Positions 7,938 through 13,648 of a stretch of 13,648 nucleotides of DNA are shown here, piece by piece; position 1 is the stretch's first letter; every line of letters starts with the position of its first letter. The stretch is taken from NCBI GenBank assembly GCA_002390425.1, contig DGPL01000033.1:268-13915 (forward strand), in the 5' to 3' direction. The position numbers and the translations under genes are program-made. A model generated the notes under the pieces. That model saw nothing but the letters and a program-made list of their open reading frames with translations, did no database searches and was not told the origin of the DNA. The stretch comes from Kordiimonadaceae bacterium UBA4441. GTDB lineage: Bacteria; Pseudomonadota; Alphaproteobacteria; Sphingomonadales; Emcibacteraceae.

Positions 7938-7978
7938 TGATAAATGACCATATAAGTAAAATTATAATTCATTTATCA
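7938..7978. repeat. 10-bp perfect inverted repeat spanning the end of the Sel1 lipoprotein gene
   Basis: Arms TGATAAATGA (7938-7947) and TCATTTATCA (7969-7978) are perfect complements around a 21-nt AT-rich spacer. One arm lies in the last codons of the lipoprotein gene and the other in the roughly 90-base gap before holB. No T-run follows on the minus strand, so it is not a clear terminator. An attenuator, a processing site or an mRNA-stabilising hairpin inside the operon are possibilities. Confidence 0.45.
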
Positions 7979-8390
7979 TTTGACGATATTTTTCGGCTTC
8001 TTCTAAATCAACATTTACGCCCAAACCTTGTTCATAAATTGTTACTAACATCCTAAGAGCACCTCTATGGCCTGACATCATTGGCTGCTCTCTTTTTAAG
8101 GATAGCGTCTGATATTTTTGATAACCAACTGTATCCGCATATAATGGAATAGGACTTTCTCTTCTTGGCTTAGAAGCGCGCTTTAACCAAGATATAGCTC
8201 TCATATAATCCTGATCTTCAAAGGCGGCTACACCCAATTCATATTGAGAGTTAGGATCACCTTGTTTTGCCATACAATTGCGATATGAATTACGGTCAGA
8301 TGAAAGTGTTGAACAATCAACCGTCATTGTTCCACACGCTTGAAGTGAAAAAAATGTTAAAGCCATCAAAATGTAAAAGATGATTTTCAT
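7962..8390 (-). CDS. Small Sel1-repeat lipoprotein
   Basis: With the ATG at 8390 this is a 142-residue protein. It opens with a basic MK, a hydrophobic stretch and the lipobox LQAC, so signal peptidase II should cleave before Cys19 and the protein is a likely lipoprotein. The mature part has two stretches like Sel1/TPR-type helical repeats: GDPNSQYELGVAAFEDQDYM followed by AISWLKRAS, and ALRMLVTIYEQGLGVNVDLE followed by EAEKYRQM. Such repeats usually mediate protein-protein contacts. The ATG overlaps the tmk stop (ATGA), which favours it over an in-frame ATG at 8423 that would spoil the signal peptide. It sits between tmk and holB, after the peptidoglycan genes. I cannot assign a specific function; an envelope scaffold role is inference. 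Confidence 0.8.
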   Translation of the reverse strand: MKIIFYILMALTFFSLQACGTMTVDCSTLSSDRNSYRNCMAKQGDPNSQYELGVAAFEDQDYMRAISWLKRASKPRRESPIPLYADTVGYQKYQTLSLKREQPMMSGHRGALRMLVTIYEQGLGVNVDLEEAEKYRQMINEL

Positions 8391-9025
8391 AGCAATTCCA
8401 ATTTTGGAGCAATTGCTTGCCATATACGGTTAGCCACTTCATCAATCGTACCCTTGGCACTAACAACTATGCAACGTTCAGGATGTTTTCTTGCAATATC
8501 TAGGAAACTTTCTTGAAGCTTTTTATGAAATTCAGCTCCCATGCGTTCATAGCGATCTTCTTTATCCGTATTTTCTTCTTCACGCTCCAAAGCACGATTT
8601 AATTCTTGCCCATCCAAAACAATCGTCACGTCAGGCCAATAATTACCCGTCGAAATTTTGTGTAGCTTAAGTAATCTCTCTACATCAACGCCTTGACCAT
8701 ACCCTTGATAGGCAAGGGTTGAATCTACATATCTGTCTGATATCACCCAAGTACCACTCTCAATGGCAGGGAGAACTGTTTGTTCAAGGTGTTCCGCCCG
8801 TGCCGCATTATGCAGAAGCGCTTCGGTCATCGGATGCCACTTATCTGTCCCACCCTTGACTAACAGTTCACGAATTTCTTCCGCACCTGGTGACCCACCC
8901 GGTTCACGCGTTAATTGGCACTTAACGCCTTTTTTAATTATTTTTTGATGAAGCAGGTTAACTTGAGTTGATTTTCCAACTCCTTCGCCGCCTTCAAAGG
9001 TAATAAATTTACCTTTATTACTCAC
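8387..9025 (-). CDS. tmk: Thymidylate kinase
   Basis: Thymidylate kinase phosphorylates dTMP to dTDP using ATP, an essential step of dTTP synthesis in the cytoplasm. The 212-residue protein shows the P-loop FEGGEGVGKST (10-20), the substrate motif TREPGGSPGAEEIR (39-52), the SDRYVDSTLAYQGYG segment (96-110) and an acidic/basic LID region REEENTDKEDRYE (about 148-160). It starts at a GTG (9025-9023) with GGGA upstream. This start lies inside the end of dacA, an 8-nt overlap, and the stop overlaps the next start by 4 nt, so the three genes are probably translationally coupled. The tmk-holB neighbourhood is widely conserved. Identification is firm. Confidence 0.97.
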   Translation of the reverse strand: MSNKGKFITFEGGEGVGKSTQVNLLHQKIIKKGVKCQLTREPGGSPGAEEIRELLVKGGTDKWHPMTEALLHNAARAEHLEQTVLPAIESGTWVISDRYVDSTLAYQGYGQGVDVERLLKLHKISTGNYWPDVTIVLDGQELNRALEREEENTDKEDRYERMGAEFHKKLQESFLDIARKHPERCIVVSAKGTIDEVANRIWQAIAPKLELL

Positions 9026-10196
9026 CAGATGATCCCATTAACATATATCCAAAGGCCGCTTTGATGCGGCTCATACCACCGAGTGTATCCACATCATTGT
9101 CAGCTACAAGTGGGTAAGATTTCGTTTCCATACCCTCAGACGAAAGCTCAAGCGTTGCTATGGGCTGTCCTTTTTGAATAGGTGCAGGAACTGGGCCATC
9201 ATAGACAACCTTTGCCGTCATATTGCGTCTTGCTTGTCTGTTCATAGATAATGTCACTCCCTCTTCTACGATGAGAGGAACCGTCGCTTCTTCACCAAGC
9301 CAGACATCCGCATTATCAATCACTTGACCCGCTTCAAGCATGTCGTAAATACCGAAATTTCTAAACCCATAATTCAATAGTCTGGTTGATTCACTGATAC
9401 GCGCATTGTCACTAGACATACCATTAACAACCAACACCAAACGCCTGTCAGCGGAAACCGCCGATGACGCAAGGCCATAACCACCTGCTTCTGTGTGGCC
9501 AGTTTTAAGTCCATCGGCACCTTCCATGCGGTAAAGAAGCCTATTACGGTTTGGCTGATTTACACCGGCATAGCTAAATTCGCGCTCCGCAAAAATCGAA
9601 TAATATTCTGGAAATTCAGTAGCAAGCGCCAACGAAAGTGTCGCAATATCACGCGCAGACATATAATGTTCCGGATCAGGCCATCCATTCGTATTCATAA
9701 AATTACTGCTTGTTAAACCTAAGTTTGCGGCTTCATCGTTCATCATATTAACAAATACATTAACATCCCCCGCAATCGCCAATGCGAGCTGTGCGCAGGC
9801 ATCATTACCAGATTGAACAATAATACCCCGCAGAAGATCAGCAATCGTCACCGTATCACCGGCATTAACATACATTGTTGAGCCTCTATCCTGAGTACTC
9901 GTATTACGCCAATTTTGCCATGTGGGTGTGTTTTCTACATAATATTCATCATCTAAACTAATACTGCCATTTTTTAATTGTTGAAACGCAATATAAACGG
10001 TCATTAGTTTGCTCATGGATGAAGGCGTCATTTGCTCATCGGCATTTTTTTCAAAAAGAACATCACCGGTTGAGGCCTCTATCAAAATAGCTTGCTTAGC
10101 CGGGCTCGATAAGGTCTGCGCAATGGCACCACTAAATGACGCAACGGTCACTAACCCTGTAAATGCGAGTAGTCGAAACGATTTATTAAATTTCAT
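9018..10196 (-). CDS. dacA: D-alanyl-D-alanine carboxypeptidase (PBP5/DacA family)
   Basis: This low-molecular-weight penicillin-binding protein removes the terminal D-Ala from peptidoglycan pentapeptides in the periplasm. The 392-residue precursor has a signal peptide ending near AIAQ (about residue 26). All three active-site motifs are present: SMSK (SxxK, Ser60/Lys63), SGN (129-131) and KTG (231-233). A beta-rich PBP5 C-terminal domain spans about 285-370, and the tail GMSRIKAAFGYML (374-386) looks like the amphipathic membrane anchor of this family. Start ATG has AAGG about 9 bases upstream, in a 56-base gap after rlpA. Its stop overlaps tmk by 8 nt. DacA versus another PBP5 paralogue (DacC/DacF) cannot be told apart here. 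Confidence 0.94.
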   Translation of the reverse strand: MKFNKSFRLLAFTGLVTVASFSGAIAQTLSSPAKQAILIEASTGDVLFEKNADEQMTPSSMSKLMTVYIAFQQLKNGSISLDDEYYVENTPTWQNWRNTSTQDRGSTMYVNAGDTVTIADLLRGIIVQSGNDACAQLALAIAGDVNVFVNMMNDEAANLGLTSSNFMNTNGWPDPEHYMSARDIATLSLALATEFPEYYSIFAEREFSYAGVNQPNRNRLLYRMEGADGLKTGHTEAGGYGLASSAVSADRRLVLVVNGMSSDNARISESTRLLNYGFRNFGIYDMLEAGQVIDNADVWLGEEATVPLIVEEGVTLSMNRQARRNMTAKVVYDGPVPAPIQKGQPIATLELSSEGMETKSYPLVADNDVDTLGGMSRIKAAFGYMLMGSSGE

Positions 10197-10252
10197 TTTA
10201 TTTTACCTTAATTTCTTGCTCTTTTGTTTTCTTTTAATTTTTAAGACCCGTA

Positions 10253-11119
10253 TTAATCAAATACGACTTTGGCGGTATTATGGCCAAGATCCAACACTTG
10301 CTTTAGTGCCGCATTTGCAGTCGTTGTTGAATGAAGCGGCCCAATTCTTACACGATATAATTTTCGCCCGTTCAAGGTTATTCCTTCCATCGCAATGGCC
10401 CCAATATGTTTGACACCACTTATTACTCTGGATGCACCACTAATTTGACTATAAGCGCCTACCTGAACATAAATATCATCACCGACTTCTGGAGCGGCAG
10501 GTCCAGGGTTTAAAGATGCGATTTGCGTTGGTGTAGTCACCGTTTGCGGAGGATTTAAAACTTCCAGTGTTTCAACCGCCACATTACCTACTTCCTGCTT
10601 TTCCAAAGCCGGCGGCATTTCAGACATTGCCACTTGGGCGGGTGCATTTGGCCCTGAGACGGCCTCCACCCTCACACGAGTTGTACCGCGTTTTTCGAAA
10701 CCTAATAATTGAGCCCCTCTTCGTGAAACATCAATCAGTCGATTTCCGACAAAAGGTCCGCGGTCATTGACACGTAAAATTAATGACCGCTTATTTTCCA
10801 AATTCGTTACACGTACGTAGCTCGGCATCGGCAATGTGGTGTGAGCCGCTGTCAGCGCATTCATATCGAAAATCTCACCATTCGCTGTTTGTTTTTTGTG
10901 AAAATCAGGTCCATACCATGATGCAATACCAACTTGGTTATAAGTGGGATCAATTTTGGGCGTATACCACTTTCCCGCAATTTGATATGGATTTCCAACT
11001 TTTACCCCTGGTGGAGCCTCAGGCGCAGATGTTTGAGTTGGCGGTGGCGTTGTCGCACAAGCACTTAATATGGCCATTAAACCCAATAAAAGCGTAATTT
11101 TATAAAAATTCATCTTCAT
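10253..11119 (-). CDS. rlpA: Septal ring lytic transglycosylase RlpA with SPOR domain
   Basis: RlpA is an outer-membrane lipoprotein that cleaves glycan strands lacking stem peptides at the division septum. The 288-residue precursor has a type II signal peptide with the lipobox LSAC (Cys21). The double-psi beta-barrel domain covers about 63-153: GIASWYGPDFHKKQTANGE, AAHTTLP and RVNDRGPF give candidate catalytic residues E82, H93 and D119, matching those reported for Pseudomonas RlpA. A Pro/Ala-rich linker follows, then a SPOR domain (about 214-288, DIYVQVGAYS to the end) that would bind denuded septal glycans. The start is 6 bases after the mltB stop, and AGG from that stop (AATAGG) serves as ribosome site. 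It works on the same polymer as its neighbours mltB and dacA. Confidence 0.95.
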   Translation of the reverse strand: MKMNFYKITLLLGLMAILSACATTPPPTQTSAPEAPPGVKVGNPYQIAGKWYTPKIDPTYNQVGIASWYGPDFHKKQTANGEIFDMNALTAAHTTLPMPSYVRVTNLENKRSLILRVNDRGPFVGNRLIDVSRRGAQLLGFEKRGTTRVRVEAVSGPNAPAQVAMSEMPPALEKQEVGNVAVETLEVLNPPQTVTTPTQIASLNPGPAAPEVGDDIYVQVGAYSQISGASRVISGVKHIGAIAMEGITLNGRKLYRVRIGPLHSTTTANAALKQVLDLGHNTAKVVFD

Positions 11120-11125
11120 CAGAAC

Positions 11126-12178
11126 CTATTTCAATTCATCTGACAATAAGCTTACACCTAAAGCATATAGATTAGAGCAATTATAAGTCAGAATTGAACG
11201 AAAATTTTGATATGTCAGATATGCTGGCCCTTCTATTCCCATCGGCATTAAAAGTGTGGCCTCAATATTCGTATTCGTAACTTTAGGAAGATCGCTACCA
11301 TCAAGGTTACGAACACCCATTTCCTGCCATTCATCTAATGAGTATTTTTTACTATGGTCTTTTAAAGCACGCTTACATGATCTTGGCGGGTTTGGTTCAT
11401 GGGTTAAATCAACTAGTGCCTGTCTTTCTCCAATATCATCTGGCAATTTTACTTCGCGTCCCCATGTTTGATCAGGACGCCAACCGTGAACACTTAAATA
11501 ATTACCGATAGATCCGAAAACATCTGCTTCGTTTGTCCAAATGTCTTTTCTGCCGTCACCATCCATATCATAAGCATACGCAAAAAAGCTGGTCGGCATA
11601 AATTGGCCTTGCCCCATAGCACCGGCCCATGAACCGATCATTTTATCGGGTGCAATATGACCTTCTTCAAGGATCGTTAATGCCTTTAATAACTCTTTTC
11701 TAAAAAAGGCGCTGCGGCGCATATCATAGGCTAATGTCATTAATGACCGAACGATATTAAAATTACCCGTGTAGGTACCGTAATTGGTTTCCATTCCCCA
11801 AATCGCAGCAATGAAGCGTTTTTGAACGGCGATATCTCTGGCCGACGGATTTAAAACTTCTGCAAATTCGGCCATCTTACTGCGACCATTTTTTATGCGA
11901 AGCGGGCTAACACGACGTTCCAAATACTGTTCTGCGGTTTGCGTAAACTCAGGTTGACGTCGATCTAGCTCAACCACTTTTTCATTGGGTGTTAGGTCTT
12001 TAAAGGCTGCATCTAAAATTTGATCAGAAATTCCTTCTGTTCTTGCTTCCGCCTTAAATTCCTCTAACCATGCATCGAAAGGAACTGGATTATCAGGTAC
12101 CTGACGCTGTGCATGCGCCACAAAAAAAGTGAAGGAAAGGATAGTGGAAATAAATGAAAGAAAAATAGCTCTGATCAA
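11126..12178 (-). CDS. Lytic murein transglycosylase (MltB/SltB type)
   Basis: This periplasmic enzyme cleaves the MurNAc-GlcNAc bond of peptidoglycan, forming 1,6-anhydroMurNAc ends. The catalytic Glu lies in IWGMETNYG, followed by GSWAGAMGQGQFMPTSF, the calcium-site-like DMDGDGRKDIW, and the C-terminal signature ILTYNCSNLYALGV. I prefer a TTG start at 12178: AAGGG lies 7 bases upstream, and the resulting N-terminus MIRAIFLSFIS leads straight into a signal peptide ending AHA (residue 23 of 350). An ATG at 12229 would give 367 residues, but it has no ribosome site, adds a long odd n-region and overlaps a good promoter -10 box. It is the first gene of the operon and next to rlpA. No C-terminal peptidoglycan-binding domain is evident. 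Confidence 0.92.
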   Translation of the reverse strand: MIRAIFLSFISTILSFTFFVAHAQRQVPDNPVPFDAWLEEFKAEARTEGISDQILDAAFKDLTPNEKVVELDRRQPEFTQTAEQYLERRVSPLRIKNGRSKMAEFAEVLNPSARDIAVQKRFIAAIWGMETNYGTYTGNFNIVRSLMTLAYDMRRSAFFRKELLKALTILEEGHIAPDKMIGSWAGAMGQGQFMPTSFFAYAYDMDGDGRKDIWTNEADVFGSIGNYLSVHGWRPDQTWGREVKLPDDIGERQALVDLTHEPNPPRSCKRALKDHSKKYSLDEWQEMGVRNLDGSDLPKVTNTNIEATLLMPMGIEGPAYLTYQNFRSILTYNCSNLYALGVSLLSDELK

Positions 12179-12230
12179 TGATCTGCCCTTATATTTTTGT
12201 ATTAATATTATGATATTTTTTATTACCATA

Positions 12231-12259
12231 TATATAGTTTATAAATCATGGCGTTTCAA
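12231..12259 (-). promoter_or_regulatory. Candidate promoter of the long minus-strand operon
   Basis: On the minus strand TTGAAA (12259-12254) is followed after exactly 17 bases by TATATA (12236-12231), a good sigma-70-type match. Transcription would begin near 12224, inside an alternative ATG at 12229 but about 45 bases before the TTG start at 12178. It is the only strong promoter-like sequence I noticed ahead of the operon. Confidence 0.55.
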
Positions 12260-12317
12260 AGGCAAATACGATTTTTAATGAAAAAAATTAATATTATGAA
12301 AAAAGAACAATCTGCTC

Positions 12318-12345
12318 TTGACCTTAAGGCAGTGATCCGTTAAAT
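12318..12345 (+). promoter_or_regulatory. Candidate tRNA-Ser promoter
   Basis: TTGACC (12318-12323) and TTAAAT (12340-12345) are separated by 16 bases. The predicted start near 12352 lies about 25 bases before the mature tRNA 5' end, a reasonable leader for RNase P processing. The strong -35 fits a stable-RNA promoter. Confidence 0.55.
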
Positions 12346-12376
12346 CCTCATGCACGCACATCGCGATACATCTTAT

Positions 12377-12466
12377 GGAGAGGTGGCAGAGCGGTTGAAT
12401 GCACTAGTCTTGAAAACTAGCAAGGGTGCAAGCCCTTCGTGGGTTCGAATCCCACCCTCTCCGCCA
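12377..12466 (+). tRNA. tRNA-Ser (anticodon UGA)
   Basis: A complete 90-nt class II tRNA including an encoded CCA (12464-12466). The acceptor stem pairs GGAGAGG (12377-12383) with CCTCTCC (12456-12462), and the discriminator is G. The anticodon stem CTAGT/ACTAG encloses the loop CTTGAAA with anticodon TGA at 12411-12413, which reads UCA and related serine codons. A long variable arm (AAGGG/CCCTT, about 12422-12437) is the serine hallmark. The T arm is GTGGG, TTCGAAT, CCCAC (12439-12455). It is transcribed divergently from the mltB operon. Confidence 0.98.
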
Positions 12467-12473
12467 TTTATTT

Positions 12474-12501
12474 AGCAGATCATATGATCTGCTTTTTTTT
12501 T
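12474..12501 (+). terminator. Rho-independent terminator of tRNA-Ser
   Basis: A 20-nt perfect palindrome (12474-12493; left arm AGCAGATCAT, right arm ATGATCTGCT) begins 8 bases after the CCA end and runs into nine T residues (12493-12501), with further T-rich sequence beyond. This is a textbook intrinsic terminator on the plus strand and should separate the tRNA from the downstream gene. Confidence 0.9.
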
Positions 12502-12554
12502 ATATTTTTTTAGTGTAGATATATTTGATCGAAACAAATGATATGGGAGTTCTA

Positions 12555-13142
12555 TTGAGTACCGCTGAAAATACTATCCAACTAGTGCCAAAAAGAAAAT
12601 GTGGTGGTTGCAATGTCTGTTGTCATTCTCTTCAGATTGAAACAACGGGGCTCGTTAAAAGACCTAATGAGAGATGCCACAACCTTTCTAAAGGCGGGAA
12701 ATGCGGGCTATATCCGGATTGGCCTAGCTTATGTCAGGAATATTTCTGTGCATGGCGTGCTTTGCCGGACCTTAGTGATGAATGGCGGCCGGATAAAATG
12801 AATGTTTTACTTGAATTTTCACAAGAAAATTTTCCACCCCCTTTTTCCGGTAGAACTGGTTTTAGAATTACCATCTTGGACAAATCGAGAGTAAGATCAA
12901 ATTATAAACTTGCTACATTCGTAGCAAGCCAAATTAAAAATGGCGTACCTTGTATACTCTCCTACGGAAACAATCACGGTGAGAACCCTGCCACAGTTTT
13001 CTTAAATGTTGCTTTACAACGCGCCGTTATGAGCGGACAAAATAAAGCTATCAGCCAAGAAATACTTAAAGCCGTCAATGTTTGTGAAAAAATGCCAAAA
13101 CAAAAAACCATCATTGAAGATGGCAAAATTATTGACGTTTAA
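12555..13142 (+). CDS. YkgJ-family cysteine cluster protein (putative Zn/Fe-binding)
   Basis: With the TTG start at 12555 this is a 195-residue protein. Its N-terminal half carries the cluster CGGCNVCC (16-23), then C41, C50, C60 and C65 in the pattern GKCGLYPDWPSLCQEYFCAW (48-67), which is the YkgJ/UPF0153 putative zinc- or iron-chelating domain. The C-terminal half has no motif I recognise. GGGAG five bases before this TTG decides the start; an upstream ATG (12543) and TTG (12525) have no ribosome site. The gene lies just after the tRNA terminator, so it needs its own promoter; TTTAGTGTAGATATA lies nearby but is not convincing. Its stop overlaps that of the convergent gene on the other strand. 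No molecular function is established for the family as far as I know. Confidence 0.85.
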   Translation: MSTAENTIQLVPKRKCGGCNVCCHSLQIETTGLVKRPNERCHNLSKGGKCGLYPDWPSLCQEYFCAWRALPDLSDEWRPDKMNVLLEFSQENFPPPFSGRTGFRITILDKSRVRSNYKLATFVASQIKNGVPCILSYGNNHGENPATVFLNVALQRAVMSGQNKAISQEILKAVNVCEKMPKQKTIIEDGKIIDV

Positions 13143-13648
13143 TCCATTTCATTAATGCTTATGCTATACACTCTCCATTGATTGTTCGGATCGTCACCTT
13201 GCATAAGATTACCAGATACCCAGCCACTTTCAGAAGCTTGAACGACACGAGATATGTTGACTTTAGTATTATAGGTGCTCAAGTTATGAGTTGAAGCCTG
13301 CTGACCAATAGTATGTTTAACATTCCCGCCAGATGATCCCAATGCATCGACAATAATTTCGATTAGATATTTTTTATCTTTTTCAAGGTTAAACTATAGG
13401 TTAGAAGCCCTGGAATAACGCCCTTTGAAAAAGCAACAAAATTATTGCTGTTACTTAAATTTGTAGATTGCGGGTATTGATATGCAAGATAAGCCCTATT
13501 ATGAAACGCGGGGGCTTTAGGGGTTAATGTTACATTTAATTTTCCTTTTGGGGCTTGTTGTAACGTTCCCATACCACCAGGCCTAGGTGACGGATTTGCA
13601 GGAATTGCACGTATCGAAGTTGCGGGACTTTGTTGAGACGCACCATTT
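13139..13648 (-). pseudogene. Unrecognised gene with a frame break, 5'-truncated by the window edge
   Basis: One minus-strand frame is open from the right edge (13647) to a TAA at 13363-13365, and a second is open from 13393 to a TAA at 13139-13141. Together they read as one protein: a Ser/Pro/Gln-rich stretch (QQSPATSIRAIPANPSP), then KLNVTLTPKAPAFHNRAYLA, a beta-strand-like region continuing as KKYLIEIIVDALGSSGGNV, and a C-terminus ending SISINEMD. The switch must occur between 13363 and 13393, since the second frame has a TAG at 13394-13396. One missing T near GTTTAAC (minus strand) would restore SFNLEKDKKYLIEI. A -1 slip at AAAAAAT (13375-13369) would also join the frames. It could be a pseudogene, a sequencing error or a programmed shift. 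I do not recognise the family; a low-complexity linker before a beta-rich domain is all that can be said. Confidence 0.6.

Noticed and set aside
8390..8423. Upstream ATG at 8423 as the start of the Sel1 lipoprotein
   Set aside because: It would place 11 extra residues before the signal peptide and extend 37 bases into tmk; the ATG at 8390 gives a standard lipoprotein N-terminus and an ATGA overlap.
12474..12493. Attachment-site core or mobile-element end next to tRNA-Ser
   Set aside because: The palindrome is followed directly by a T-run and is best explained as the tRNA terminator; no integrase or direct repeat of the tRNA end is seen in the window.

Overview
The window reads as a core chromosomal segment of an AT-rich alphaproteobacterium, by eye around 40% GC. 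Three things point there: the gene order rlpA - dacA - tmk - holB - metG - tatD - MBL hydrolase, the alphaproteobacterial look of the PetA, DNA polymerase III delta-prime and MetRS proteins, and a MetRS without the zinc-knuckle cysteines. A marine lineage such as Kordiimonadales or Emcibacterales is a guess that this sequence alone does not settle.

Layout. Positions 1-426 (minus) hold the N-terminal 142 residues of the Rieske protein PetA; the rest runs off the left edge. Positions 427-718 are non-coding, with a 14-nt palindrome near petA and several inverted repeats. From 719 to about 12178 eleven minus-strand genes are packed head to tail, many overlapping by 1-8 nt or separated by a few bases. 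In transcription order they are mltB-type lytic transglycosylase, rlpA, dacA, tmk, a Sel1-repeat lipoprotein, holB, metG, tatD, a PhnP-like MBL hydrolase, an MFS transporter, a membrane-anchored cyclophilin and a polysaccharide-deacetylase-like protein (twelve counting the transglycosylase). A plausible promoter lies at 12231-12259. Divergently at 12377-12466 is a tRNA-Ser(UGA) with its own promoter and a clear rho-independent terminator, followed by a plus-strand YkgJ-type cysteine-cluster protein (12555-13142). The right edge (13139-13648, minus) is an unrecognised gene whose reading frame breaks near 13365-13396.

Function. The first three operon genes cut or trim peptidoglycan in the periplasm (MltB, RlpA, DacA). 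The middle block serves DNA precursor supply and replication (Tmk, HolB) and translation (MetG), with TatD and the MBL hydrolase as metal-dependent hydrolases. The tail holds a transporter, a periplasm-facing prolyl isomerase and a carbohydrate-esterase-like protein.

I found no defence system, mobile element, CRISPR array or other plainly new system. The points most worth a second look are the frame break at the right edge, the start-codon/promoter conflict at mltB, the small Sel1 lipoprotein inside the tmk-holB block, the divergent motifs of the deacetylase-like protein, and the inverted repeats in the petA-side gap and at the end of the Sel1 gene.
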